A stretch of DNA of 64,000 nt from Ramlibacter sp. WS9 (lineage in GTDB: Bacteria > Pseudomonadota > Gammaproteobacteria > Burkholderiales > Burkholderiaceae_C). Numbering within the stretch: the stretch's first letter is position 1; every line of letters begins with the position of its first letter. The stretch spans positions 1-64,000 of the forward strand of contig NZ_RKMB01000029.1 of assembly GCF_003797765.1 (NCBI RefSeq), read 5' to 3'. The translations under genes were made by a program, and so were the position numbers. Below, piece after piece: positions 9,186 to 18,714 of the stretch. Under the pieces are notes generated by a model. It ran no database searches. It was given only the letters and a program-made list of their open reading frames with translations, and was not told the origin of the DNA.

Positions 9186-10715
9186 TCAGCACTCGCCGAG
9201 CATCTCCTTGAGCAGCGGACCGGCGCGCGCGGCCCAGTGCCGGCCGAAGCCATAGTGGGACCACGACCGGCCAATCTCCGCGGCGAAGAACCGTTCCTCG
9301 GGGATGGCCAGCGCCTCGAATACCTGCCGCTGCACCTTGGCCTTTTGCGAGGCGGCGGAGCCCAGCGTGCGTTCGGCGTCGAAGAACGAGGCCGCCCGCT
9401 GCAGTTCCGTCTTCATGGACTCCTGCAACGCGGGGACCAGCCGGCCTTTCGGGTTTTCGGTGTACGTGCCCGGAATGAGCAGGCCCCATGCGCGGATGTC
9501 GCGCCGCGCGTTGAAGTTGAGCGCCTCCCTGCGCGTCAAGTGGAACGCGCGTGCGAGCGTGAGCCGCGCTGCCAGCTCCGCATCCATCGCGCGCACCTTC
9601 TCCACGATCGAACTTTCGATCGCGGCGGGCAACGCCGGCAGCGGCAGCACCAGCGTCTGCAACAGTTCACGGGCCGGGCGATCGCCGCGCTCGGCCGCGC
9701 GAGTCAGCCAATGCACACCCCGCTCGGCTTTCTCCAGCGACGTCGCCTCCTTCAGCAGGAAGGCGCCCAGCTTTCGCTGGGCCTGCACGACGCCCGCGTG
9801 CGCCGCCTTCTCCAGGAAGAATCGCGCCGCCTCCTGGTTGCCGGCAACGCTGCGGCAATCCGCGGCCACCTCGTAGAGACGGTGCCAGGCTTCGGGCTGC
9901 CCCGCATCCGCCGCGCGCAACAGCAGCGCCGTCGCGCGCCGGAGGTTCTTCTGCGCCACCAGCGCGTGCGGCAGCAGGCACCCATAGGCCATGCCGGCCA
10001 GTGCACATCCAAGAACATACTGCGCTTGCACGTCCGCATGCTCGCTGCGGAAAGACAGGCTCGACTCCACCAGTTCGACAGGCAGGTCGAGCGCGCAGTT
10101 GGCGTTGCTTTCGCTGCCGCTGTTGCTCGCCAGGTGAACGAACGATAAGACTATCTCCGCAGTCGCCGCGTCCAGCACCGGCGGTGCCGTGAGCGCGGCG
10201 TACCCCTTCAGGCAATAGCGGGCGCCTTGCACATCCGCGAGCCGCAGCGCTTGGCGCGCGCCGGCCAGCATCACCTCGCGCGTGTCGAGCAATTCGCGCG
10301 GAATGCGCGAGTCGAGCGTCTTTGCGAATGTTTTCGCGTCTTCGACACCTGCTGTCTCGGTGTCCGGGAAATGTCCGGAGCGTTCGAGCCATTGCCGCGC
10401 CTCAGCGCACTCGGATCGCAGTGCATGCCACACACCCAGCTTCAGCATGGCGGCCTCGCAGCCCAACCGCGCCGCGGCGGCCAGCGTGGCCCTGGCGTCC
10501 TGCGCGATGAGCAGCTCCAGCGGCACCATTTCGCCGACCAGCACGATGGCGCACGGAGACTCCCTGATCAGCTCCTGCTGCAGGTACGCAAGGCCCAGCT
10601 TGAAGTTCTGCGAGAAGCCGGCTTTCCCGCCGAACAGGCGGGTCGCCATTTCCAAACATGCCTGGGTGTCGCCGCGCCGTGCCGCATCCCTCAGGAAGAT
10701 GTCATCGCGCCGCAT
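9186..10715 (-). CDS. SEL1/TPR-like repeat protein of unknown function
   Basis: The predicted product is 509 residues. The middle half contains SEL1-like helical repeats, for example ATALLLRAADAGQPEAWHRL, ARFFLEKAAHAGVVQAQRKL and GVHWLTRAAERGDRPARELL. Such repeats make protein-binding solenoids. The C-terminal 130 residues (from about 375) are not recognisable. There is no signal peptide, so it is probably cytoplasmic. I chose ATG 10715, which follows AGGTGG, over an in-frame GTG nine bases upstream that lacks a ribosome site. No enzymatic motif was seen. Partners are unknown. Confidence 0.75.
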   Translation of the reverse strand: MRRDDIFLRDAARRGDTQACLEMATRLFGGKAGFSQNFKLGLAYLQQELIRESPCAIVLVGEMVPLELLIAQDARATLAAAARLGCEAAMLKLGVWHALRSECAEARQWLERSGHFPDTETAGVEDAKTFAKTLDSRIPRELLDTREVMLAGARQALRLADVQGARYCLKGYAALTAPPVLDAATAEIVLSFVHLASNSGSESNANCALDLPVELVESSLSFRSEHADVQAQYVLGCALAGMAYGCLLPHALVAQKNLRRATALLLRAADAGQPEAWHRLYEVAADCRSVAGNQEAARFFLEKAAHAGVVQAQRKLGAFLLKEATSLEKAERGVHWLTRAAERGDRPARELLQTLVLPLPALPAAIESSIVEKVRAMDAELAARLTLARAFHLTRREALNFNARRDIRAWGLLIPGTYTENPKGRLVPALQESMKTELQRAASFFDAERTLGSAASQKAKVQRQVFEALAIPEERFFAAEIGRSWSHYGFGRHWAARAGPLLKEMLGEC

Positions 10716-10761
10716 GCGTTCCACCTTGCCCGCGCGCGCGCCCCTTCAGGCCCGTGCGCCT

Positions 10762-11946
10762 TCACTGCTGCTTCCGCTGCACGAACAGGTTGCGCTTGGC
10801 GTCCTCAGGATAGGCAAACGTGACGCCAGCGCCCTTCACCAACCCGACCACCAGCATGTTTTCGGAGATCGCTTCCTTGTCGTCGAGCGAAAAGGGCTTC
10901 TCGTAAGTAGCGACGACGCCGTAGTAGATACGCTGGATGTTCTCCAGCGCGTTCTTCACCGCGACACCGCCCAACTCGCCGTCGCGGATGCCCAGCAGCG
11001 CATACATCAGCAGGTAGGTTGCGTCGTAAGCCTGCGCCGCCGCCATCGGCACCGGGATCCGTTTGGCGCTGAACTTGCGCACGTAGCCGCTCAGGAAAGC
11101 AGCGCGCCGCTCGTTGCTCGGCTCCGCGATGAAGGTCTGCGCCATCAGCGAGCCTTCGGCACCGCCGTACGAGCCGTCGATGTAGTTGGGGAACGACAGC
11201 GGCCAGGCGCCCACCTGCGGCACCCGCCACGCCATGGCCTTGCGGCCATTCGCGATCGCGGCGTTCTCCGGGCCCACCGTGTAGCTCAGCACGACGTTGG
11301 CGCCCGCGGCCTTCGCCGCCGTGAGTTGCGGCGTGAGGTCCCTCACGCCCAGCTGAAAGCGGGCCACGTACACGGGCTTGATGCCGTGCACCGCGAGCGC
11401 CTTCTCCACATCCGCGAGGCCCGCTTCGCCGTAGCCTGTGGTGTCGGCGAAGATCGCCACGCGCTTCCAGCCGCGTTTGAGCACATCGTCGACGATGAAC
11501 GGCGCCTGGATCGCGTCCCGCGCCGAGGTGCGGAAAATGTAGCTTTGCGGCGAGGGGTATTTCGCCGTGATGGGCGTCCCCGTCGCGCAAGGCACGATCA
11601 GCGGCACCTTGCCCTTCTGGAACACGTCGATCGCCTTCATCGCGACGCCGGTGTCGCAGAACCCGATGGCGGCCACGACCTTCTCCGAGACGAGCTCGGT
11701 GGCGCTCGCGGCCGCCGTGTCCGGATTGCCGAAATCGTCCTTGATGACGAGCTCCAGCGGGCGCCCCAGGTAGCCGCCGACGGCGTTGATCTCGTCAACG
11801 GCCATCTTGATGCCGTTCAGCATCGGGACGCCAACGTCCGCCGAGCCGCCGGTGAAGGGCCCGATGACCCCGACACGAAGCGGCGCCTGCTGGGCGAGCG
11901 CGCTTGCGGCCAAGACGGCGGCCGCTACCGCGATGATTCGCTTCAT
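10762..11946 (-). CDS. Branched-chain amino acid-type ABC transporter substrate-binding protein
   Basis: This 394-residue periplasmic protein has the LivK/Leu-Ile-Val-binding fold. It begins with a signal peptide (MKRIIAVAAAVLAASALAQ) and then the family start LRVGVIGPFTGGSADVG. Members bind amino acids, aromatic acids or amides for LivHMGF-type importers. No permease or ATPase gene is adjacent, so it is an orphan or works with a transporter elsewhere. ATG 11946 follows AAGGAA. It lies 41 bases downstream of the very large multidomain gene and may be co-transcribed with it. Confidence 0.92.
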   Translation of the reverse strand: MKRIIAVAAAVLAASALAQQAPLRVGVIGPFTGGSADVGVPMLNGIKMAVDEINAVGGYLGRPLELVIKDDFGNPDTAAASATELVSEKVVAAIGFCDTGVAMKAIDVFQKGKVPLIVPCATGTPITAKYPSPQSYIFRTSARDAIQAPFIVDDVLKRGWKRVAIFADTTGYGEAGLADVEKALAVHGIKPVYVARFQLGVRDLTPQLTAAKAAGANVVLSYTVGPENAAIANGRKAMAWRVPQVGAWPLSFPNYIDGSYGGAEGSLMAQTFIAEPSNERRAAFLSGYVRKFSAKRIPVPMAAAQAYDATYLLMYALLGIRDGELGGVAVKNALENIQRIYYGVVATYEKPFSLDDKEAISENMLVVGLVKGAGVTFAYPEDAKRNLFVQRKQQ

Positions 11947-11987
11947 GTGATGGTTCCTTCGGTGGTGCGCCCCAGTCGGCGCGCGTC

Positions 11988-14900
11988 TCAATTGGTCGGC
12001 GCGATGAGGCTCCAGTTCTGGTTGTTGCCTCCGTTGCACGGCCAGGTGATCAGGGCGGTGTCCAGCGCGGTTGCGGAGCCTGGCACGTCCAGGCAGGCGC
12101 CGGACGCGCGGTTGCGCAGCGTGGCCCCCGTTTGCGTCCATTGCGTCGTCGTGCCCGCCGTACAGGCCGTCTGGACGACCGGGCCGCCGCTGGTGGCGGT
12201 GTTGCTCTGGGCGACGCACAAGCCGCTGTGCTTGGCGACGAACTGGACGTAACCGCCGGAGGAGTTCACCGTGAACTGCTCATTGGTGGCACTGCCGCAA
12301 GTCCATTGGATGACGACCGCGCCGGCGGCAGGCGATGCGCCGCGGATGTTGACGCACAGGTTGTTCAGCGCGGAGCGGACCCGCACCAACGGGGGTGGCG
12401 TGGCGCCGGGGTTGTCGAGCGAACGCACGTACTCGGCCAGTGCGGTCTGGTCGGCTGACGACAGCGAGGCCGCGTTGCCGTGCGCGGACGTGAACACGTT
12501 CTGGACCTGCGCGGCCTGCCCGTTGTGGAAGAACGACGGGTTGCTCCATGTGCCGAACAGCGTGGGCGTGTCGAAGCCGACACCGGCCAGCGGCTGGTTG
12601 TTGCCCTTGCCGGACGATGCCTGGATCGTGCCCACGTCGTGCCGCAGGCCGTCCTGCATATTGGCGCCGGTGTGGCAGGTCGCGCACTGTGCCGACGCGA
12701 AGAGCTGCTGTCCGCGCACGGCGTTGACGGTGAGGCTGCCGTCCGCGTTGCGGGCCGGGCTGCGCATGTAGCGGTTGAGCGAACCGAGGTAGGCCGCGAG
12801 GTCGTCGAGCTCCGCGCTCTTGCCCGCCTTGGCCGCCCCCAGGGGATCGGACGTCGCGGCGAAGTCCGCGTTGCTCATGAACCCGGTTCCGCCGAACGCG
12901 CCGCGGATGTCGTTCTCGAAGTCCTGCACCTCGTTGAAGTTGGCGCTCCAGTGCAGGCTGCCGTGCCCCGTTCCCTGGCGGCCCAGCAGGCTGATGGTGC
13001 GGCGCAGGCCCTCGCCTCGCTGGGTGAAGTCCCACACCATGCCGTCGTCGCTGCCGTCGGCGTGGCAGCTCGCGCACGACATGTAGTTGTCACGGCTCAT
13101 GCGGCGGTCGGCGGCGTTGTAGAACATCTGCTTGCCACGCAAGGCGGCGGCGCTGAGCGTCTCCAGCGCCACGGTCGGCACGGTTTGCAGCAACGTGGCC
13201 GCGGCGGTCTGGCTTGTCAGCACGCCGGCGACGTCGTGCACCGTCACGTTGCGGTCCAGGAAGTTGTTGACGAACAGGCGCTTGCGCGCTGCGTCCAGGT
13301 AGAGGCCGTGCGGCGCCTTGCCCACATCGGTGATTTCGCCACGGATCGCACGGCTGTACGAGTCGACGATGGCAACGCGATTGCCTTCCATCTGGGCGAC
13401 GAACATGTAGTCGCCGCTGGGCGCGTACAGCACGGCGCGGGCCGGCGCGCGGTCGTCGAAGTCCAGCTGGTCGGCGAACACCTCGGACGCCTGCTGCAGA
13501 TCGACCTGCGACAGGATGGAGCGCACCGTGCGGTCATGCTCCAGCGGCTGCCCGTCGCGGTTCAGCCCGCGCAGGATGTTGTCCTTTTTCGACGGCAGCG
13601 CCGCGCGCTTTCCGCTGGGCGCGATCACCACCTGGCTCAGGTAGTTGGGCACGCCGCGGGCGCGGCTTTCGTCGTCCACCGTGGTGGTGTCGACGCGCAG
13701 CGGTATCGTCGAGGCCAGCGAGAGCGACGTCAGGCTCACTTTGTGCAACTGCCCGCCTTGGGCTGTCGACTTGAAGCGCGTGACGTAGGCCGCCTGCGAA
13801 TCCGCGCTGACGGCCACGCCGCGCACGGCACCGGCCAGCGGCACGGTGCCGGTGCGTGCGCCCGTGGCCGGGTCGAACGTGACGAGCGACGACTTGCTCT
13901 CCAGCGTCAGCAGGCCTTTCGACCGGTCGGGCGTGAACACCACGCCGTAGGGCCCGCTGCCGTAGTCGAGCGTCACGGTGGCGGAGAGGCTGCCGTCGAC
14001 GGCGTTGAGCGCAACCAGCTTGTCGTCGTCCTGCACCGTCACCCAGATGCGCCCGTCGGGGCCCACGGCTAACGTGCGTGGCTCGTTGCCCACGCGCACT
14101 TCCCAGCGTTTGGCGAGTGTCTGCGCGTCGATGGATGAGACCGTGCCGCTGTCGGGGTTGACGCTGTAGACGGCGTTGGCGTCGCCGGCGATGTTGGTGG
14201 TGTGCGTGGGCGCAGATGCCGTGACGGGCTCGATGACCGTCACCAGGGAGTTGTAGTACGTTTCCAGGCCGCTCGTGCTGCGAACGGTGAGCGTGATGTT
14301 GTAGTGGCCGGCCTTGGTGTACGAGTAGCTGGCGCTCGGCGAAGACGAGAATGCGGTGCGCGTGCCGTCGCCGAAATTCCAGCTGTACGTCGCGGTCCCG
14401 CTCAAGACCGTGGGGCTGAAGTTCAGCTGGCCGTTCACCAGCTTCGGGTCAGTCCCCAGGCCCGGGTCGCCAACGACGGGCAGCGCGCGCAGCTGCGTCA
14501 CGTCGGTGTCGCCGAGCACGCGGTTGTACACGCGCACGTCGGCCAGCGTGCCGCGGAAGAAGTCGGCATTGCCCTGGATCTGGCCGAGGAGCTGGAAGCG
14601 ATTGCCCAGGCCCAGCGCTCCGGTGCGGCCTACCGCGGACGACTTCACTCCGTTCACGTACATGGTCTGCGCGCCGGAGGCGGCGTCGCGCGTCAGCACG
14701 ATGTGCTGCCAGGCGCCGTTGTTCACGGCCGCCGCCGACTTGAGGCCCGGGTTGTTTGCCGCGACGTCGCCCACGGACAGGTTGATGCGGCCGGTGTTGT
14801 CGATCCAGCCCCAGAACACGTCGTCCGCGCCGCCGCTCTGGTCGCGCCCGAAGATGCCGGGCGCCGTCCACGGCACGCTGGTGCCGACCTGGGTGGTCTT

Positions 14901-16682
14901 CATGTAGAAGCTGAGCGAGGCCGAGCCGCCAAGGGCCGAGGCGACGTTGTCGTCCTTGAGCGCGACACCACCGGTGCGCTGGCTGAAGTTCAGGCCGATG
15001 TTCTCGAAGGCATCCGTGGCCGTGGCCGTGCCGTTGTTCTGGCCGATCTGGTCGGCCAGCGTGCGGCCCAGCGTCCAGTAGTGCGCCAGGTTGATGTCGG
15101 TCGCGTTGCCGGTGATGAAGGTTGCCTTGTATTCCGTGCCGACGGCGTTGCCGGCATAGTCTTTCATGCCGTTGACGGGCAGCACGACCTCGTAGGTGGT
15201 GCTGGGCTGCAGCGGCTGGGCCGGGAAGAAGTTGACGATGCCCAGCTGCACGCTGTACGTACCCGCCAGCGCGTTGCCGCCGACCGGGCGCACGATGAAC
15301 GTGCTGGTGTTGACGGTCTCGGGCAGGATGCTGTCGGTCATGCCCAAGCCGATGCGCGAAGTCAGCGCCTGCTGGCGCGCGCCATTGGCCGGCGACATCG
15401 CCTTGACGACGGGCCGGGTAGTGTCCGGCAGGGTCGAGTGAACCATGAAGGCGCTGCCCGAGCCGTGGTCATTGCCGACGAACAGCAGGTTGCCGAACGG
15501 TGCGACTTGACCGTGGTCGGAATGGGATTCGTCTTCCGAACCGGGCGGGAACATGCCGCCGCGGCCCACCTCGACGTGCTGCATCGGGTTGCTGACGTCG
15601 ATCTTGTGGACCTTGTGCTGTGCGCCCTGGAACACGTAGTCGTCCTGGGTTGCGCAATACAGCTGCTCGTCGACGACGGCCCGGTTGTCACCGGCCACGA
15701 ACCGGCTGCGATCGGCCAGGTTGTAGCTGAACATGCGCGCGCCAAAGCCGCGTACGGAGCCGTACAGATTCAGCCCATCGAAACAGGTGGCGTAATAGAA
15801 GGGCGCTGCGCCGACCGTGTCGAGCACCTTGGGGTTCAGCGGATCGGAAATGTCCAGGCTGGCGATGCCGTCCGTGTTTTCCATCGAGGTCAGCACCAGG
15901 TGATTTCCCATCGTGAAGATGGGGCCGATCCGGAACCCGCCCAGCTCGCCGGTGGGCACCGGGTTGGGCTTGCCGGCGCCGCGATTGGCGAGCACCGCAT
16001 TCGCCGGGTCGCGCGCGTCGATGATGTACATGCCGTCGTTCGCCGAGGCGACATACAGGTAGGGCGCCTGCCACCAGAGCTGCCAGCTCACATTGGCGTA
16101 GTCGCCGGCATTGACCGTGGGCAACGCGAGCTTCTTGACCTGGATCACGTTGTTGATGTCGGTGAAGTCCCAGAACTCGACGCCCTTGGTGGTCGCGATC
16201 GAGACATAGACCTTGCCGCCGATGGTGGAGGTGCCGAAGGAATGCGCTTCGCGGAACTCCGAGGTCCGCCCCTCGGGTTCGTAGATGCGCTTGACCAGCT
16301 GGATCGCCCGTGGGTTGGAGACGTCATACAGCAGGAATCCCCCCGGGCCCGCGCCGCTGTCGGGCGCGAACATCGTGAGGAAGTAGCCGTTGATCATGAT
16401 GCCCGCGTTCAACCCGAAGGCCTTCCGGCCCGGGTAGGTTTCGGGGGTGCCCTCTTCGTCGCGGCGGATCCAGGAGACAGGCTGGAAGAGTTCGGCCTGG
16501 GTGTACGACAGGTTGCCCAGGCCTGGGCCCTGCAAGGGGAACGGCCCGACGGCCAGGGCCGAGACGGCCGTGCTCATCTGGCTCAGCGAGGTGAGCGGAC
16601 TTTGGCCATTGACCGCGGCGTGGCCCAGCAGCGCGGCGAACAAGAGCCCCAGCACCGAGAACAGTCTTCTGAGTATCATCAT
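11988..16682 (-). CDS. Secreted multidomain protein: LVIVD propeller, Ig-like, LamG, PKD, YVTN propeller, di-haem cytochrome c, ricin lectin
   Basis: This product has 1564 residues. In order they show: a signal peptide (1-22); LVIVD-type propeller repeats (about 90-420, for example FLLYDVSNPRAIQLVKRI); a bacterial Ig-like domain (about 424-526); a LamG/concanavalin-like jelly roll (about 529-733); a PKD domain (about 745-817, YSWNFGDGT); a YVTN/YncE-type propeller (about 830-1155); a cytochrome c region with two covalent haem motifs, CASCH (Cys1203-His1207) and CATCH (Cys1333-His1337); and a ricin-type beta-trefoil (about 1432-1561) with QW repeats. Haem attachment requires export to the periplasm or beyond. 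The layout suggests a carbohydrate-targeted redox protein, but no reaction can be assigned. AGGAG precedes the tandem ATG codons. Confidence 0.9.
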   Translation of the reverse strand: MMILRRLFSVLGLLFAALLGHAAVNGQSPLTSLSQMSTAVSALAVGPFPLQGPGLGNLSYTQAELFQPVSWIRRDEEGTPETYPGRKAFGLNAGIMINGYFLTMFAPDSGAGPGGFLLYDVSNPRAIQLVKRIYEPEGRTSEFREAHSFGTSTIGGKVYVSIATTKGVEFWDFTDINNVIQVKKLALPTVNAGDYANVSWQLWWQAPYLYVASANDGMYIIDARDPANAVLANRGAGKPNPVPTGELGGFRIGPIFTMGNHLVLTSMENTDGIASLDISDPLNPKVLDTVGAAPFYYATCFDGLNLYGSVRGFGARMFSYNLADRSRFVAGDNRAVVDEQLYCATQDDYVFQGAQHKVHKIDVSNPMQHVEVGRGGMFPPGSEDESHSDHGQVAPFGNLLFVGNDHGSGSAFMVHSTLPDTTRPVVKAMSPANGARQQALTSRIGLGMTDSILPETVNTSTFIVRPVGGNALAGTYSVQLGIVNFFPAQPLQPSTTYEVVLPVNGMKDYAGNAVGTEYKATFITGNATDINLAHYWTLGRTLADQIGQNNGTATATDAFENIGLNFSQRTGGVALKDDNVASALGGSASLSFYMKTTQVGTSVPWTAPGIFGRDQSGGADDVFWGWIDNTGRINLSVGDVAANNPGLKSAAAVNNGAWQHIVLTRDAASGAQTMYVNGVKSSAVGRTGALGLGNRFQLLGQIQGNADFFRGTLADVRVYNRVLGDTDVTQLRALPVVGDPGLGTDPKLVNGQLNFSPTVLSGTATYSWNFGDGTRTAFSSSPSASYSYTKAGHYNITLTVRSTSGLETYYNSLVTVIEPVTASAPTHTTNIAGDANAVYSVNPDSGTVSSIDAQTLAKRWEVRVGNEPRTLAVGPDGRIWVTVQDDDKLVALNAVDGSLSATVTLDYGSGPYGVVFTPDRSKGLLTLESKSSLVTFDPATGARTGTVPLAGAVRGVAVSADSQAAYVTRFKSTAQGGQLHKVSLTSLSLASTIPLRVDTTTVDDESRARGVPNYLSQVVIAPSGKRAALPSKKDNILRGLNRDGQPLEHDRTVRSILSQVDLQQASEVFADQLDFDDRAPARAVLYAPSGDYMFVAQMEGNRVAIVDSYSRAIRGEITDVGKAPHGLYLDAARKRLFVNNFLDRNVTVHDVAGVLTSQTAAATLLQTVPTVALETLSAAALRGKQMFYNAADRRMSRDNYMSCASCHADGSDDGMVWDFTQRGEGLRRTISLLGRQGTGHGSLHWSANFNEVQDFENDIRGAFGGTGFMSNADFAATSDPLGAAKAGKSAELDDLAAYLGSLNRYMRSPARNADGSLTVNAVRGQQLFASAQCATCHTGANMQDGLRHDVGTIQASSGKGNNQPLAGVGFDTPTLFGTWSNPSFFHNGQAAQVQNVFTSAHGNAASLSSADQTALAEYVRSLDNPGATPPPLVRVRSALNNLCVNIRGASPAAGAVVIQWTCGSATNEQFTVNSSGGYVQFVAKHSGLCVAQSNTATSGGPVVQTACTAGTTTQWTQTGATLRNRASGACLDVPGSATALDTALITWPCNGGNNQNWSLIAPTN

Positions 16683-16775
16683 TTGTCTCCTGAATCTTTC
16701 ATGCTCGTCGCCGGCGTCGCCGGCTTTTCATCCCTGCGTCCGGGGTGCCTCTATGCTGGGGCTCGCCCGGAGGGA

Positions 16776-17648
16776 TTACGCGGGTTGTGACTCGTACAGC
16801 TGCCAGGCTTTCTCGGCACTGGCGTTCTCGTGGATCATGGCCATCAGCGCGCGCACCACGGCTTGCGGATTGCGGTGCTGGTAGACGTTGCGGCCGTAGA
16901 CCAGGCCCACCGCGCCTTGATCGAGCAGCTGGCGCGAGCGCACCAGCACCTGCTGCAGGTCCTCCTTGCCGCCGCCGCGCACGAGCACGGGGCAACGTGC
17001 GGCCTGCACCACGCGGTGGAACTCCTTGGGGTCGCTCGTCGGGTCCGCCTTGATGATGTCGGCGCCCATCTCGCGCGCGAGGCGCACCAGCGTGACGATC
17101 TTGTCGGCGTCGCCGTCCACCATGTAGCCGCCGCGCTCCGTCTGCGGCGCCATCACCAGCGGCTCGATCATCAGCGGCATGCCGTACCGGTCGCAGTCGG
17201 CGCGCACGCGCGCGATGTTCTGCACGCACTGGCGGAACAGGTCGGGTTCGTCGGGCAGCATGAACAGGTTCACCACCGCGCAGGCCGCGTCCATCTGGAC
17301 TGCCGGCAGCACCGGGTCTTGCTCGTTCTGCAGCACGGCCCACATGCTGCGGTGGCGCGTTGCGTTGTAGGGGTTGCCCATGTCCAGCCGCATCACGAGC
17401 TGCGGGCGGTCGCGCCCGTGCTTCTGCACCAGGTCGGCCTGGCCGTAGGCGAGCTGGATGGCGTCGGGACGCGCCGCCACCAGCTTGCCGATCACGGCTT
17501 CCATGTCTTCCAGGCCCGCCAGGAAGCTGGGCTCGTTGCACACGCCATGGTCCACCGCGATATCGAGGCATCGTCCCGCGTTCAACAGACGGTTCAGCCT
17601 GGCTTCTTTTTTCTGCATCATCTTTCCTTCTAGACAAATCTTGGGCAT
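16776..17648 (-). CDS. Class I (DeoC/LacD/LsrF-type) aldolase
   Basis: This TIM-barrel aldolase of about 290 residues is related to DhnA-type fructose-bisphosphate aldolases and LsrF. Recognisable parts are the early LDIAVDHGV strand, the Schiff-base strand with lysine in ADIIKADPTSD, and the phosphate-binding ends PVLVRGGGKED and GAVGLVYGRNVYQH. The presence of a phosphate site suggests a phosphorylated ketose substrate. ATG 17648 follows GGAGAGG. A second ATG pair at 17621/17618 has its own AAGGA, and many relatives start near there, so the start is uncertain. It follows the aldo/keto reductase by 85 bases and probably belongs to the same catabolic operon. Confidence 0.85.
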   Translation of the reverse strand: MPKICLEGKMMQKKEARLNRLLNAGRCLDIAVDHGVCNEPSFLAGLEDMEAVIGKLVAARPDAIQLAYGQADLVQKHGRDRPQLVMRLDMGNPYNATRHRSMWAVLQNEQDPVLPAVQMDAACAVVNLFMLPDEPDLFRQCVQNIARVRADCDRYGMPLMIEPLVMAPQTERGGYMVDGDADKIVTLVRLAREMGADIIKADPTSDPKEFHRVVQAARCPVLVRGGGKEDLQQVLVRSRQLLDQGAVGLVYGRNVYQHRNPQAVVRALMAMIHENASAEKAWQLYESQPA

Positions 17649-17733
17649 GAGCCTCTCCAACCGAGGGCCCTGCCGCTCTCAGCAAATGCGCGATTCACAG
17701 ATCGCGCGGACGGTGTAGGGACGAATGTGCGCG

Positions 17734-18714
17734 CTAGAACGACGCGCCCAGGTGGCGCGCTGCCGCGCCTTCGATCGCCGCGAGTTCCTCGCGACCCAGT
17801 TCGACCTTGCCGGCACCGGCGTTCTGCACGGCCTGCCGCGATGTGCGGGCGCCGCACAGCGCGACCGACACGGTGCCGTGCCGCAGGGTCCAGGCAATCA
17901 TCATCTGCGCGAACGAGCAGTCCAGGCGATGGCGCAGCGGCTCGAGTTCGGCGAAGAAATGCGCGAGCTTGGTCCGGTTGGCCGGCGAGAAGCGCGGCTC
18001 GTCGGCGCGCTGGTCATCGCCGGTGAAGCGGCGGTCGGCGTCCATGGGCCCGGCCAGCAGGCCCATGGCCAGCGACGAGTAGCCCATGATGCCGACGTGG
18101 TAGTCCGCGCAGATGGGGCGCAGCGTCGTTTCGATCTCGCGGTCGATCAGGCTGTAGCGCTCCTGGATCGCGTCGACCGGGCCGCACTTCACGTATTCCA
18201 GCAGCGTCTCGGGGCTGACGTTGCTGACGCCGATGGCGCGGATCTTTCCCTGCGCCTTCAGGTCCAGCAGCGCGCCCATCGTCTCGGCCACCGGCGTCTG
18301 GGCATCCTGCCAGTGCGTGATGTAGAGATCGATGTAGTCGGTCTGCAACCGCGCGAGGCTTTGCTCGACTTCGTGGAAGATCGATTCGCGGCCCAGGTGG
18401 CGGTACACCGGCGTGCCGTCCTCGTCGAAGAAGTGCGTGCCCTGGCGCGTGTGCCACACCAGCCCGCACTTGGTGGCGACGATGGCTTCGTGGCGGCGGC
18501 CTTTCAGTGCCGTGCCCACCAGGCGCTCCGCGTGGCCGAGGCCGTAGGCGGGCGCGGTGTCGATCATCTGGACACCGGCGTCCAGCGAGGCACGGATCGC
18601 ATCGACGGCGGCGGCATCATCGTTGCCGCCCCACATCCATCCGCCCATCGCCCAGGTGCCGAGGCCCACGTCCTCGCACTCGATCCCGGATTTTCCGAGC
18701 TTGGTCTTGCTCAT
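17734..18714 (-). CDS. Aldo/keto reductase
   Basis: This 326-residue NAD(P)H-dependent (beta/alpha)8 oxidoreductase carries the catalytic tetrad: Asp and Tyr in MIDTAPAYGLG, Lys in IVATKCGL, and His in LYITHWQD. It reduces aldehydes or ketones, or oxidises the matching alcohols. The ATG at 18714 overlaps the stop of the upstream permease by four bases (ATGA), so it is translationally coupled to the sugar ABC transporter and almost certainly acts on the transported compound or its breakdown products. The frame is open further upstream, but that part lies over the permease coding sequence. Confidence 0.9.
   Translation of the reverse strand: MSKTKLGKSGIECEDVGLGTWAMGGWMWGGNDDAAAVDAIRASLDAGVQMIDTAPAYGLGHAERLVGTALKGRRHEAIVATKCGLVWHTRQGTHFFDEDGTPVYRHLGRESIFHEVEQSLARLQTDYIDLYITHWQDAQTPVAETMGALLDLKAQGKIRAIGVSNVSPETLLEYVKCGPVDAIQERYSLIDREIETTLRPICADYHVGIMGYSSLAMGLLAGPMDADRRFTGDDQRADEPRFSPANRTKLAHFFAELEPLRHRLDCSFAQMMIAWTLRHGTVSVALCGARTSRQAVQNAGAGKVELGREELAAIEGAAARHLGASF

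Noticed and set aside
16717-16735. GCCGGC-type hairpin with TTTT, as a terminator before the large gene
   Set aside because: The T-run is on the plus strand, where no gene ends, and the stem is short GC-rich sequence of a kind frequent in this DNA.
14202-16790. An 862-codon plus-strand frame opposite the large multidomain gene
   Set aside because: Composition is shadow-like (Arg/His/Val-rich), and the opposite strand has clear domains, a signal peptide and a ribosome site.
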